Source: a bacterium (GTDB lineage Bacteria > Patescibacteriota > Microgenomatia > UBA1406 > GWC2-37-13). Taken from it: a DNA stretch of 32,614 nucleotides. How positions within the stretch are numbered: position 1 is the stretch's first letter; each line of letters starts with the position of its first letter. A program made the translations under genes and the position numbers. Positions 5,627 through 13,785 of the stretch are shown in pieces. The notes under the pieces are model-generated. The model saw only the letters and a list, made by a program, of their open reading frames with translations, ran no database searches and had not been told where the DNA came from. Where the stretch lies: the NCBI GenBank assembly GCA_021796235.1, contig JAJYOJ010000011.1, positions 1 through 32,614 of the forward strand. Reading direction: 5' to 3'.

Positions 5627-6607
5627 TTAAAGTATCGCGTTAAATATATAACCCATAATCATAATTCCTATCAAAGTGATACCGAAAAACCAAGCTAAAA
5701 GCTGCCATTTCATAACCTTCTTTAAAATCATTGATTCGGGAATAGAAACTGTAACAATCGCAGTCATAAAAGCTAAAGCCGTCCCTAAGGGAACTCCTTT
5801 ACCAACCAAGGCTTCCATAACCGGAATAACACTAACCGAATTGGCGTAAAGAGGTGCGCCCAATAATGTTGCGACCGGTACAGCCCACCATGATTTACTG
5901 GCTAGGTATTTGGCAACAAGGGAAGCAGGAACAAAACCGTGGATAAGGGCTCCGATACCAACACCAAGCAGTACATAGGGAAATACGGTTTTCGTGATAT
6001 TCATACCGTCCTCCCAGAAATATTTTAATTGTTCTTTTAAGGGTAAAGATTTTCCGTCATTTTCCGCCTCAACTTGTTGTCGTGATTTGAACTTTAATAA
6101 CTCCTGCTTAATATATTTTTCAAGATGAAGTTTCTGGATCAACATACCTCCTAGTATGGCAATAGCCATTCCGACTAGGTTATATATAATCGTCACTCTC
6201 ATGCCAAACATTGCGGGAAATAGATAGAGAGATGATTCATTCACTAAAGGAGAAGCAATGAGAAACGCAAAGGTCACTCCTAAGGGAATACCCGCTCCCA
6301 CAAAACCAATAAAAAGCGGAATTGATGAACAGGAACAGAAAGGTGTTACAACACCAAGTAAAGCGGCAAATAAATAGTCCAATCCAAACCATCGTCTTTT
6401 GGTCAAAATATCCCGTACTTTTTCCATGGGGAAATAAAAGCGGGTTATCGCCATAACATAGTTAATAACAACAAGTAATAATCCTATTTTTATCGTGTCA
6501 TAGATAAAAAAGTTAATTGTATCTCCCAAATAGGAATGAGGCGTAATACGAAACCAATGGAAAGTAACAAGATCGGCAAATAGTTGGACAGGTTTAAAAA
6601 TATCCAT
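5627..6607 (-). CDS. Permease of the ArsP/YraQ (DUF318) family
   Basis: A 326-aa membrane protein with about eight hydrophobic segments in two halves and a charged cytoplasmic loop in the middle (about residues 165-200, KQELLKFKSRQQ). The first half carries the family signature TPFCSCSSIPLFIGF followed by GAGIPLGVTFAFLIASPLVNE, and the second half has GAPLYANSVSVIPVMEALVGKGVPLGTALAFM. ArsP members export trivalent organoarsenicals, while others are poorly characterised. The start at 6607 (MDIFKPVQ) lies just after the upstream stop; the longer frame to 6640 would overlap that gene. Its neighbours are ArsR and a cysteine-rich thioredoxin-like protein, supporting metalloid export. Confidence 0.85.
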   Translation of the reverse strand: MDIFKPVQLFADLVTFHWFRITPHSYLGDTINFFIYDTIKIGLLLVVINYVMAITRFYFPMEKVRDILTKRRWFGLDYLFAALLGVVTPFCSCSSIPLFIGFVGAGIPLGVTFAFLIASPLVNESSLYLFPAMFGMRVTIIYNLVGMAIAILGGMLIQKLHLEKYIKQELLKFKSRQQVEAENDGKSLPLKEQLKYFWEDGMNITKTVFPYVLLGVGIGALIHGFVPASLVAKYLASKSWWAVPVATLLGAPLYANSVSVIPVMEALVGKGVPLGTALAFMTAIVTVSIPESMILKKVMKWQLLAWFFGITLIGIMIMGYIFNAIL

Positions 6608-6612
6608 ATGGT

Positions 6613-7317
6613 TTAACAGCAATCTCCTCCACAACCGCACTTAGAAGGTGTTTCCTCTGTTTTTAGACTGGTTGTTATAATTTTTTTAATTTTTTCAACA
6701 TTAGGAGTAAAGCCGGTCATTACCGGGCTACCGTTGATCGCGAGAACCGGTGATTGCATCACTCCCATTTCAATAATTTTTGACACATCAGTGATATATT
6801 CCACTTTTTCTTTTAATCCCAAATCATTAACAGCTTTCTGGGTAATCTCATATAACTTTTTACAAGTAGCACACCCGCTTCCTAAAACCTGAATTTTCAT
6901 AGATTTTTTATCAGTGAATTTATAATCAACATCAATTCCAAGCTTGTTGGAAATTGCCTGTTTAATAAGATCTATTGGAATTGCTTCATAAATATTATTT
7001 TCTTTAACAATTGTCCGGCAATGACAGCCTTTAGGGTCATTGATTAGGTCAGAACATGAACCACAATAATTTTTCCCTGCTTTAGAATTAGGTAACAAAT
7101 TTTCAATAAATTCACCGTCAATTAATATCTGATTTGATTCCGCCATCCGGCTTTCCGATAGTTTTGTTTCCTGAAACTCAATCTGGATTCCTTCTTTCAA
7201 ATACTCTTTTTTCAGTTGTCTAATTACTTCTTTTAGGTTTAGCCTTGTTTGAGAACAACGATCACACGTTTTCCCCTGTTTATCAAAATGTTTCCATTCA
7301 ATAATTATCTTTTTCAT
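6613..7317 (-). CDS. DUF2703 - thioredoxin-like (TM0996/MTH895) fusion with Cys-rich tail
   Basis: A 234-aa fusion. Residues 1 to about 125 resemble DUF2703: IEWKHFDKQGKTCDRC (C18, C21), a thioredoxin-like strand order, and a cysteine patch C85-x2-C88...C98-x-C100. From about 138, KSMKIQVLGSGCATCKKL starts a small thioredoxin-like domain of the TM0996/MTH895 type, with C149-x2-C152 and the expected proline loop (QSPVLAING). The last eight residues are CGCGGDCC, a likely metal or metalloid ligand. The domains usually occur as separate proteins beside YraQ/ArsP permeases. Overlap with arsR (ATGA) and a 5-bp gap to the permease argue for one complex or pathway that hands thiol-bound metal or metalloid to the exporter. 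Confidence 0.85.
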   Translation of the reverse strand: MKKIIIEWKHFDKQGKTCDRCSQTRLNLKEVIRQLKKEYLKEGIQIEFQETKLSESRMAESNQILIDGEFIENLLPNSKAGKNYCGSCSDLINDPKGCHCRTIVKENNIYEAIPIDLIKQAISNKLGIDVDYKFTDKKSMKIQVLGSGCATCKKLYEITQKAVNDLGLKEKVEYITDVSKIIEMGVMQSPVLAINGSPVMTGFTPNVEKIKKIITTSLKTEETPSKCGCGGDCC

Positions 7318-7619
7318 TTAATTTGAAATAAAAGATTGGTAATTTCTTTGCCTTTGGGAGTTAAAAAATAATAGACATATAATCCCTGTTTTTCATCCTT
7401 AATTAAACCAGCTTCTTTTAAATCTTTAAGATGGTGGGATATTAAGCTTTGCGATTGCTTGACATGATCTTCAATCTCACAGACGCAGTGCTTACCCTGT
7501 TTTAATATACACATTATTTTTAACCGGCTTTCTTCTCCAATCAATTTGATAAGCGAAGATAAAGAAGCAATTTGTTTAAACTCGTATTTATTTGGAACAC
7601 AACAACTATATGAACTCAT
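7314..7619 (-). CDS. ArsR-family metalloregulator (autoregulatory)
   Basis: A 101-aa winged-helix repressor. The core IGEESRLKIMCILKQGKHCVCEIEDHVKQSQ, SLISHHLKDLKEAGLI and the wing GLYVYYFL are typical. The C-V-C pair in the recognition-helix region matches the As(III)/Sb(III)-sensing site of ArsR, and two more cysteines (SYSCC) lie near the N-terminus. Of two Mets (7625 and 7619) I choose 7619, because the promoter places the transcript start at about 7621. The start codon sits in the middle of a perfect operator-like palindrome. It is the first gene of the DUF2703/permease/rhodanese operon and probably represses it. Confidence 0.9.
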   Translation of the reverse strand: MSSYSCCVPNKYEFKQIASLSSLIKLIGEESRLKIMCILKQGKHCVCEIEDHVKQSQSLISHHLKDLKEAGLIKDEKQGLYVYYFLTPKGKEITNLLFQIK

Positions 7620-7631
7620 ATTCATATAGTT
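7604..7631 (-). promoter_or_regulatory. ArsR operator palindrome overlapping the start codon
   Basis: AACTATATGAA (7604-7614) and TTCATATAGTT (7621-7631) are perfect 11-bp arms around a 6-bp centre. The palindrome overlaps the minus-strand -10 box, the predicted transcript start and the ATG of arsR, so a bound repressor would block the promoter. ATATGAA/TTCATAT half-sites are characteristic of ArsR/SmtB-family operators. Confidence 0.85.
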
Positions 7632-7656
7632 TAAGGCAAAGAATAACCAATGTCAA
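7628..7656 (-). promoter_or_regulatory. Promoter of the ArsR/permease operon
   Basis: On the minus strand, TTGACA (7651-7656), a 17-bp spacer and TAAACT (7628-7633) are present. The -10 overlaps the operator palindrome. The predicted 5' leader is 1-3 nt. Confidence 0.75.
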
Positions 7657-7684
7657 TAGATAATGATGGATTATTCCACGGTAG

Positions 7685-7690
7685 TATAAT
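7685..7690 (+). promoter_or_regulatory. TATAAT box of the fibre gene at 7697
   Basis: A perfect TATAAT is separated from the ATG of the next gene by only 6 bp, so the transcript should begin at or very near the ATG (leaderless). The -35 region (about 7662-7667, AATGAT) is weak. It is divergent from the ArsR promoter. Confidence 0.55.
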
Positions 7691-7696
7691 CGAGTC

Positions 7697-8515
7697 ATGG
7701 TTAAGGTGGCTCAAATGTCTATTCCTCCTGAATATGAGTCTTTGCTGGCTAAAATCCTTGCCTGGTTTGATTCTTTAATTTATCCCACTTGGGCTTCGAG
7801 GTATTTTCACACTACCCGCTCGGCAAAAAAAGCAAATAAGGAAAAAACATATATCCCCGGAGCCCGGTTAATTTGGAATTCTTTTACTCCGGCTCAAAAA
7901 GAAGATTGGAAACTGGCCAGAGGATATACGCAATGGAGCGGATATAACGTTTTTCTGACCGATTATTCTTATCGGAAAAAGAACGGATTAACTTTACCCG
8001 GAACTCCTTACACCACTCACCAGCTGCACGGACTGAAAATGTCTAACCCTGGCGGTGGTGAAGATACTTATTGCCGATTACATCTTAAAGATTTAACCGG
8101 ACCGATCACAATTGATTTTTATTACAAAAAACTGGAATACTCCGAAACTTTTGGCGAACCTTTTAATTTGATCGCGGAAGGATTTTTCTTCGACGGAGGT
8201 TTAAACATAATGGATGAGGAAACTTGGGAGGCGCCTGGTGGAAATCAGGACTGGACACACGTTGTTATTAATTTAGGAGAGGCAAATAAAAAGTATTTCC
8301 ACCTCATATTACAATTTTCGCTTTTAGACTATGACGCGGAAATATTTCTTGACAATTTCAAAATTACGGACAATACCGGAACTTTCTACTCTGACAGCTT
8401 TGTTAAGAAAAGCGGTAAGGAGTGGAGCTATCAGCCCTTCTATAGGAAACAAGGTTGGGCTTTTTATCCTTCGTTTACGGAGCCTTTTTTCGAAGTGGTT
8501 TACTTAGACGGGTAA
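7697..8515 (+). CDS. Virion-module protein with C-terminal beta-sandwich
   Basis: A 272-aa protein. Residues 1 to about 95 contain the module shared with 2817, 13786 and 16774: W60...K68...W71, then S81-G-Y-N84 exactly 10 residues on, and Y90. From about residue 120 the sequence is strand-rich and polar (RLHLKDLTGPITIDFYY... and IFLDNFKITDNTGTFYSDSF), which suggests a carbohydrate-binding-like beta-sandwich; this is inference from pattern only. No signal peptide is visible. It precedes the beta-helix gene at 8550 by 34 bp and is probably co-transcribed. The start is fixed by the TATAAT six bases upstream. A tail-fibre or surface-fibre component is the best guess. Confidence 0.75.
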   Translation: MVKVAQMSIPPEYESLLAKILAWFDSLIYPTWASRYFHTTRSAKKANKEKTYIPGARLIWNSFTPAQKEDWKLARGYTQWSGYNVFLTDYSYRKKNGLTLPGTPYTTHQLHGLKMSNPGGGEDTYCRLHLKDLTGPITIDFYYKKLEYSETFGEPFNLIAEGFFFDGGLNIMDEETWEAPGGNQDWTHVVINLGEANKKYFHLILQFSLLDYDAEIFLDNFKITDNTGTFYSDSFVKKSGKEWSYQPFYRKQGWAFYPSFTEPFFEVVYLDG

Positions 8516-8549
8516 GGTGTTATGATTGAAGTAAAAATGAGGCTAATAC

Positions 8550-10055
8550 ATGCCAGACCCGATATCTTGGTATGCTTTAGGACGGGATGTGGGCGATCCG
8601 CAAACTATCCTTGAAGCAGTTGATGAAAAAATCTTAACTCATAATCTTGATCCTTCTGCACATGGTCAATCGGATGAAGCTATTTATATGCACCGGATCT
8701 CGTCGCTTTTGGATCACGTCAATTATTCAATTTACAACATTAAAATCCATCCTGAATTCAGACCGATTAAAGCATTTGTTGATGTAGGTGGAGCGGCTGA
8801 ATTTACCGATCTTGCAACTGCTATCGCATATGTCCGAGAACTTGGCGGTGGCCGAATCTTTATTTATCGCGGTACGTATGTTCTCGAAGACGATCTATAT
8901 TTAGACAGCAATATTTTTCTTGAAGGTGAAGATGATAGTCTTGTTTTTATTGATTGTAATATCAATAAAAAAATCTATTGCACCGGTACATCCGACAATC
9001 ATAAGAAAAATATTGAAATCAAAAATATTACGTTCCAAAATTTCTATGACTGGGGACAACTTTGGTTTAACTTTACCTATATGGATGATGTCAAAGTTAC
9101 TAACTGCGGATTTACTTTTTACGAAGAATATTATGATAATAACGATACTCGAACTTTTTACCTCTACGGATGTACCAACTTCCTATTTGAAAATAACGCC
9201 GTATATTATGCCGAGGATCTGGTTTATGCGGAAAATTGTCTCGATATTCAGGTTGTAAATAATTTCTTCAACTGGCTCGGGTATTATGCAGTGACAGTTG
9301 TTAACAGCGAAGCAATCGACGTTTCCCACAATCAGGCTACCTATGTTTTTGGCGGTTTGGTTGAAGTCGCAAGTTCAAGCCGGAATGTCAATATTGCCGA
9401 TAATAATCTCTACGATATTTGCGGAGGCATAATGGCAGCGGCCAATTCTCATGACATAATCATCGAAAACAACAATGCGCCGGATATGGAGATAACAAGT
9501 GACGCTATTTTTATGACCAATTGCTATGACGTTGTTATCAATGGCAATATTATTCAGTATCCCTACTCCTATGGAGTCTACTGTTATAACGGCAGTAATA
9601 TTCGGATTCTTAACAATTATTTTGGATATACCGGATCAACGGCAATTTATATGAACGGTACAAGCACGACAACAATTTTAATAGCAGGAAATACGATAAT
9701 CGGAGCCGATACTGGATCGATCATTACTCAGGGAAATCAGATAAACATTGAAAATAACCTTATTTTGGAATCCTCGGGAAATGCCTGTGGTGTTAAATGC
9801 ACCAACGGTCAAAAGATTACGATTGTAGGAAACGAAATAAAACAAGCATCACGAGACGGATTATATATCGAAAATACTGATAATGTTGTTATAACAAGTA
9901 ATATCATCATGAGTTGTAATTGGTATGGTTTAAGTATCGTTAATAACACCTGCAACCATACTTTGGTTGTTGCTAATATTATCCGTTCAAATACAAACGG
10001 TCAAATAAATGATTTTGGATTAAATACTTTGAAAGATCACAACATGACCGCCTAA
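8550..10055 (+). CDS. Right-handed beta-helix fibre protein
   Basis: A 501-aa protein. Its N-terminal part (about 27-62) reads HNLDPSAHGQSDEAIYMHR...LLDHVNYSI, a motif type common in phage tail-fibre and minor virion proteins. From about residue 75 to the end it is a parallel beta-helix: it opens with FVDVGGAAEFTDLATAIAYV...GGRIFIYRGTYVL, as pectate-lyase-like tailspikes do, then runs through many coils of about 22 residues rich in N, I and V (for example NIEIKNITFQN and VVITSNIIMS). Such folds bind or cleave polysaccharides; no catalytic residues can be assigned from sequence alone. It has no signal peptide and follows the gene at 7697. From 10056 to 10108 I see nothing. Confidence 0.85.
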   Translation: MPDPISWYALGRDVGDPQTILEAVDEKILTHNLDPSAHGQSDEAIYMHRISSLLDHVNYSIYNIKIHPEFRPIKAFVDVGGAAEFTDLATAIAYVRELGGGRIFIYRGTYVLEDDLYLDSNIFLEGEDDSLVFIDCNINKKIYCTGTSDNHKKNIEIKNITFQNFYDWGQLWFNFTYMDDVKVTNCGFTFYEEYYDNNDTRTFYLYGCTNFLFENNAVYYAEDLVYAENCLDIQVVNNFFNWLGYYAVTVVNSEAIDVSHNQATYVFGGLVEVASSSRNVNIADNNLYDICGGIMAAANSHDIIIENNNAPDMEITSDAIFMTNCYDVVINGNIIQYPYSYGVYCYNGSNIRILNNYFGYTGSTAIYMNGTSTTTILIAGNTIIGADTGSIITQGNQINIENNLILESSGNACGVKCTNGQKITIVGNEIKQASRDGLYIENTDNVVITSNIIMSCNWYGLSIVNNTCNHTLVVANIIRSNTNGQINDFGLNTLKDHNMTA

Positions 10056-10108
10056 TACTAGAAATGTTTCTTGTAAAAATATAGTTATTGTATGTTTTTA
10101 ATTTATTC

Positions 10109-10151
10109 TTGATTTTTAATCACAGCTTTCATATCATTAAGTAATGATATG
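10109..10151 (+). promoter_or_regulatory. Promoter and palindromic operator of the P-type ATPase cassette
   Basis: TTGATT (10109-10114), a 17-bp spacer and TATCAT (10132-10137) form the promoter. CATATCATTA-AG-TAATGATATG (10130-10151) is a perfect palindrome with 10-bp arms that covers the -10, the likely transcript start (about 10144) and the arsR ATG (10149). This layout is that of an SmtB/CzrA-type autoregulatory operator. Confidence 0.85.
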
Positions 10152-10469
10152 AATAAAAATGATTTTACTGTTGAAGCTAAATTCTTCAGGGGACTTTCAG
10201 ATTCAACCAGATTATCTGTACTTCTCACCTTGATGGATCGTGAAAGAACCGTGGGCGAAATAGTCACGAAAACTAAACAATCCCAATCGAATGTTTCTAA
10301 CCACTTAAAATGTCTCTCGGATTGTGGTTTGGTTAATAACCGCAGAGAAGGGAAAAATATATATTACTCATTAAGAGATCCTAAAACTAAGAAGTTACTT
10401 CGTCTATCCCAGCAGGTTATATCCAAAGTATCAACTGACATTATGACCTGCTTAAGATATAAAAGATAA
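10149..10469 (+). CDS. ArsR/SmtB-family metal-sensing repressor
   Basis: A 106-aa winged-helix repressor: FFRGLSDSTRLSVLLTLM, then TVGEIVTKTKQSQSNVSNHLKCLSDCGLV and the wing REGKNIYYSLRD. It lacks the CxC of the other ArsR in this window. Cysteines lie in the recognition helix (K-C-L-S-D-C) and near the C-terminus (TCLRYKR), so it probably senses a different metal. The start codon is embedded in a perfect palindrome, and the transcript would carry about 5 nt of leader. The P-type ATPase follows after 7 bp, so it is very likely the metal-relieved repressor of that exporter. Confidence 0.9.
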   Translation: MNKNDFTVEAKFFRGLSDSTRLSVLLTLMDRERTVGEIVTKTKQSQSNVSNHLKCLSDCGLVNNRREGKNIYYSLRDPKTKKLLRLSQQVISKVSTDIMTCLRYKR

Positions 10470-10476
10470 AAATCAT

Positions 10477-12360
10477 ATGAAAAAAATACTAAGCTATCTC
10501 AAAAATCCAAAGGTTGCCACCTCGTCAATTAGTTGGTTGGTGTTCCTTATTACGCTACTTCTGGGATTCTTCGGAGTTAGGCAAACTGCATTAATCCCTC
10601 TATATGTAATAGGCATTTTTATCGGCGGTTTTTATTTCGGACGGGAGGCAATTGAAAAGCTCTTTGAAAAAAAGATCGGAATAGAAATCCTTATGTCGGT
10701 AGGTATTGTCGGAGCCGCTGCTTTAGGAGAGTGGAAGGAAGCTTTGCTTTTGGTCGGGCTTTATTCTATTTCTGAAGCAATTGAAAGTTTTATTTCCGAT
10801 AAAACCAGAAACGCCATTCGTGCTTTGATGGATTTAGTACCTAAGAAGGCGTTAATAAAGACAAACGGGAAAACAGAGTACATATTGGCGGAAAAGCTCC
10901 AGGTAGATCAAATCTTTATTGTCAAAGCTGGCGAATCAATTGCTACCGACGGTATTATCTATACAGGTAGTGCTTCTATTAATCAGGCTGCAATTACCGG
11001 CGAGTCTATCCCTGTGTTTAAAAAAGAAAGCGAATCAGTATTTGCAGGAACAATAAACGAGGATGGGTACATAGAAGTGAAGGCCACGAAGAAGTTTTCG
11101 GAAAATACCATCTCAAAAATTATCAAACTGGTTGAAGATGCACAGGAGAGTAAAGGTAAAAGACAGCAAATGGTTGAAAAGTTTGCCTATGCATTTTCAC
11201 CAATCGTATTGGGAATTTCTATTCTCATGCCGCCAATATTACTTATGTTTGGTTTTCCTCTTTCTAACGCACTGATAAGGGCAGTGACGTTTGTTGTTGC
11301 CGCCTCTCCGTGTGCTTTCGCGGTTTCTATACCTGTTGCTTTTGCGGCAGCAATAGGCACTTCGGCAAAAAATGGGGTGTTAGTCAAAGGAGGAATTTAT
11401 TTGGAGGAGCTAGCCGACACAAAAGTAGTTGCTTTTGACAAGACTGGAACACTTACTACCGGTAAACCTGTCGTAACGAATATTCTTCCTTTTGATAACC
11501 TTGCTAACAAAAAATTCTTACAGATCGCAGGTGGCTTAGCTGCCAACTCGTCGCATCCCTTGAGCCGATCGGTTCAATTAAAGTTACAACAGGAAGACAT
11601 AAAACCGTCGTCAGTTACCAGCCACCAAACAATGGCAGGTGAAGGAGTAAAAGGGGTTGTTAATGGTGAAACAGTGTATCTTGGAAGTCCTCATTTATTT
11701 GAAAAGTTAGGACACCGTATTGCCGATATCCATGAATTCGGAAGGTTCTCATCAGAAGGGAAAACGGTTATTTTTGTCGGTACAGAAAAGAAACTATTTG
11801 GGTTAATCGCAATTGCCGACTCACCCAGAATTGAAGCAAAAGAGGCCGTATCTGAACTAAAACGATTGGGAGTGGAGAATGTAATGCTCACAGGTGACCA
11901 TAAGCTGGTTGGTGAAAGTATCGGAAAAGAATTAGGAGTGGATGAAGTCATCGCTGAGTTGAAACCAGACCAAAAAGTAAGACGAATTAAGGAATTGAAA
12001 AATAAATACCAGCATGTGGCCATGATTGGTGATGGCATCAATGACGCGCCAGCACTAACTGAGTCATCGGTTGGACTTGCTATGGGAACAGTAGGAACAG
12101 ATGCCGCACTTGAAGCCGCTGATGTTGCAATCATGGGCGATGACCTGGCCAAAATTCCTTATGCCATTCGACTATCCCGCTATGCCAAGAAGATAGTATT
12201 CCAAAATCTTATTTTCGCCACCGTTCTTCAGGTTTCGGTCATGGGACTTGCTATCTTTATGGTTCTGCCGGTCAGCCTCATATTGTTTGTGGATGAATTT
12301 GGCGAAGTTTTGGTAGTCTTAAATGGACTTCGTCTGCTTAACGGAAAGGTACATAATTAA
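10477..12360 (+). CDS. Heavy-metal-transporting P1B-type ATPase (SPC motif, P1B-4-like)
   Basis: A 627-aa pump. Landmarks are the actuator T174-G-E-S177, the membrane metal site S277-P-C279, phosphorylated D321 in DKTGTLT, SSHPLSRS in the nucleotide domain and GDGINDAPAL near the hinge. There is no N-terminal metal-binding domain (it begins MKKILSYLKNPK). An SPC instead of CPC motif and the short N-terminus point to the P1B-4 group, which exports Co, Fe, Zn or Cd. The usual HEG(S/G) of the last membrane part is replaced by DEFGEVLVVLNGLRLL, so substrate choice may differ. It lies 7 bp after its ArsR-type repressor in one operon. Confidence 0.92.
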   Translation: MKKILSYLKNPKVATSSISWLVFLITLLLGFFGVRQTALIPLYVIGIFIGGFYFGREAIEKLFEKKIGIEILMSVGIVGAAALGEWKEALLLVGLYSISEAIESFISDKTRNAIRALMDLVPKKALIKTNGKTEYILAEKLQVDQIFIVKAGESIATDGIIYTGSASINQAAITGESIPVFKKESESVFAGTINEDGYIEVKATKKFSENTISKIIKLVEDAQESKGKRQQMVEKFAYAFSPIVLGISILMPPILLMFGFPLSNALIRAVTFVVAASPCAFAVSIPVAFAAAIGTSAKNGVLVKGGIYLEELADTKVVAFDKTGTLTTGKPVVTNILPFDNLANKKFLQIAGGLAANSSHPLSRSVQLKLQQEDIKPSSVTSHQTMAGEGVKGVVNGETVYLGSPHLFEKLGHRIADIHEFGRFSSEGKTVIFVGTEKKLFGLIAIADSPRIEAKEAVSELKRLGVENVMLTGDHKLVGESIGKELGVDEVIAELKPDQKVRRIKELKNKYQHVAMIGDGINDAPALTESSVGLAMGTVGTDAALEAADVAIMGDDLAKIPYAIRLSRYAKKIVFQNLIFATVLQVSVMGLAIFMVLPVSLILFVDEFGEVLVVLNGLRLLNGKVHN

Positions 12361-12370
12361 AAGCTTTAAA

Positions 12371-12387
12371 GAATCTTTTAAAGATTC
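12371..12387. terminator. Hairpin between convergent genes
   Basis: GAATCTT-TTA-AAGATTC, a perfect 7-bp stem, sits between the convergent ATPase and methyltransferase genes. A T-rich stretch follows on the plus strand and an A-rich, T-containing one on the minus strand. It may serve as a weak bidirectional terminator. Confidence 0.4.
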
Positions 12388-12390
12388 GCT

Positions 12391-13032
12391 TCATTTTATA
12401 TTTTTAACTATCACGGTTTGAAGTACTCCCAAAAAATTATCAGTTGTTATTGTGCTTAAACCTACATGTCTTAAATAGCTATCTAATCCTTTTTGTATAA
12501 AACCGTTGTAATGTTCCGTTTCATAAAGATTTATCAAGGGATGGGTAAATCTAGCAATGATATTTTTCTTTGGCTCCATATAGTCTACAATCAAAATCTT
12601 ACCGTTACCTTTCGTTACCCTTTTCATTTCTTTTAAAACTTGAGTTCCAATATTAAAAGGCATGTCGTGAAGTCCTAGAGAAATTGATGAAGCATCGAAT
12701 GAATTATCTTTGAATGGGAGATTGGTACCGTCCGCCTCAACAAATTTAAGATTTAATGAAGGTCTCAATTTCTTCTTTGCTTGGAGAAGCATTTCAGGAG
12801 AAAGATCAACGCCAATAACATTATAACCTAACTTTGCAAATTCATAAGCTTGTGCTCCCGTTCCTGTAGCCACATCCAATACTGTTTGCAAAAATTTTAA
12901 ATCCAGTAATTTAGCCGCTTTTCTTCTTATTGGAAAAAGGAAATATTTTTCGCAATCATACAGCCAAGCCCATTTACCAAAGAATTTATTGTTAAAATAA
13001 GAATGATTTTTAACTGTGATGTTGTTAAGCAT
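12391..13032 (-). CDS. Class I SAM-dependent methyltransferase
   Basis: A 213-aa protein. Motif I is VLDVATGTGAQAYEFA, followed by the acidic end of strand 2 (VIGVDLSPEMLLQAKKKL), EADGTNLPFKDNSFDASSISLGLHDMP (motifs II and III) and KEMKRVTKGNGKILIVDYMEP. This is the UbiE/methyltransferase-11 type. The substrate cannot be told; quinone, lipid or metalloid methylation are all possible, and the nearby metal cassettes make the last worth considering, but the cysteine set of ArsM is absent. It is transcribed alone, convergent to the ATPase. Confidence 0.85.
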   Translation of the reverse strand: MLNNITVKNHSYFNNKFFGKWAWLYDCEKYFLFPIRRKAAKLLDLKFLQTVLDVATGTGAQAYEFAKLGYNVIGVDLSPEMLLQAKKKLRPSLNLKFVEADGTNLPFKDNSFDASSISLGLHDMPFNIGTQVLKEMKRVTKGNGKILIVDYMEPKKNIIARFTHPLINLYETEHYNGFIQKGLDSYLRHVGLSTITTDNFLGVLQTVIVKNIK

Positions 13033-13117
13033 TAAATTATTTTATCTTAAGAAGTCGCCGTTATCAATTTTTGAAATATGCTGAAGTTTTTAAGTTGATG
13101 AAAAATTCACATGCGCT

Positions 13118-13315
13118 ATGAAAACTTCAAAACAAATGGCAGAGGAAGTTTATAACATTCCCTTTTGCCGGAGGTGTAAAAAACATCTCACAAAAAAACA
13201 AATAGAAAAGGCACGAAAAAAAAGGTTCTTGCCATTGTGCGACACTTGTGATACTATCATTCACGAGGCTCTCAAAAAATGCTTGCCCTTAATGCAAAAG
13301 TTGAAGCTGTCATAG
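13118..13315 (+). CDS. Small zinc-ribbon-like protein
   Basis: A 65-aa basic protein with two CxxC pairs, C17-R-R-C20 and C41-D-T-C44, about 20 residues apart, the layout of a zinc ribbon. A lysine-rich stretch lies between them (KKHLTKKQIEKARKKR), suggesting nucleic-acid contact. A possible promoter TTGATG-16-TATGAA overlaps the start. The 3' end overlaps the next gene (the PLD-type nuclease) by 37 bp, which supports co-expression. No specific family is recognised. Confidence 0.6.
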   Translation: MKTSKQMAEEVYNIPFCRRCKKHLTKKQIEKARKKRFLPLCDTCDTIIHEALKKCLPLMQKLKLS

Positions 13316-13761
13316 GATCGGACTACTTTAATAAAGTTTACCCGGTTATCCAAAGTGCTACTCAAAAAATAGATATTGTGATGTATGAGTGGAAATGGTA
13401 TTCCCATGAATTTGCCGGAGGAGTTCAGCGATTAAACAATGCTTTAATTGACAGAGCTCGGGAAAAAATACCTGTTCGAATTCTTATGAATATCGAGTCA
13501 ATGGGACATGCGATAACAAAAATAAACAGCCGGACGGCTTCATTTTTCCAGCAAAAAGGAATTCAGGTAAAATTTGGTCAAGTGGGTGTAGCGACTCATG
13601 CAAAAATGGTAATTGTTGACGACCGGTTTTGTATCGTTGGCTCCCATAATTATTCCAAAGGATCATTTACCCGCAATCAGGAATGTTCCGTATTAATCGA
13701 AGGAGGAGAAGCAATTCGGCCATTTATAGACTACTTTAAACTTCTTTGGGACCATTTCTAA
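13279..13761 (+). CDS. Phospholipase D-like domain protein (single-HKD nuclease type)
   Basis: A 160-aa protein with one HKD motif: H107-A-K109-x4-D114 in ATHAKMVIVDDRFCIVGSHN, followed by S-x6-N and an acidic strand. One motif per chain and this length match the Nuc/EDTA-resistant nuclease group, which acts as a homodimer on DNA, rather than true phospholipases with two motifs. No signal peptide is visible, whereas exported Nuc proteins have one, so it is probably cytoplasmic. It overlaps an upstream zinc-ribbon gene and is 24 bp from the next fibre gene. Such nucleases occur on plasmids and in defence islands. Confidence 0.85.
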   Translation: MLALNAKVEAVIGSDYFNKVYPVIQSATQKIDIVMYEWKWYSHEFAGGVQRLNNALIDRAREKIPVRILMNIESMGHAITKINSRTASFFQQKGIQVKFGQVGVATHAKMVIVDDRFCIVGSHNYSKGSFTRNQECSVLIEGGEAIRPFIDYFKLLWDHF

Positions 13762-13775
13762 ACTGATAGTACAAT
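13746..13775 (+). promoter_or_regulatory. Candidate promoter of the beta-helix fibre gene at 13786
   Basis: TTGGGA (13746-13751), an 18-bp spacer and TACAAT (13770-13775), ten bases before the ATG. The AGTACAATAG context resembles that of the fibre genes at 2817 (TTACAATAG) and 7697 (AGTATAATCG). Confidence 0.5.
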
Positions 13776-13785
13776 AGTTACGAAT

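Noticed and set aside
11691-12152. 153-aa antisense frame inside the ATPase gene
   Set aside because: Ser/Pro-rich shadow of a strongly conserved coding region; the ATPase motifs fix the real frame.
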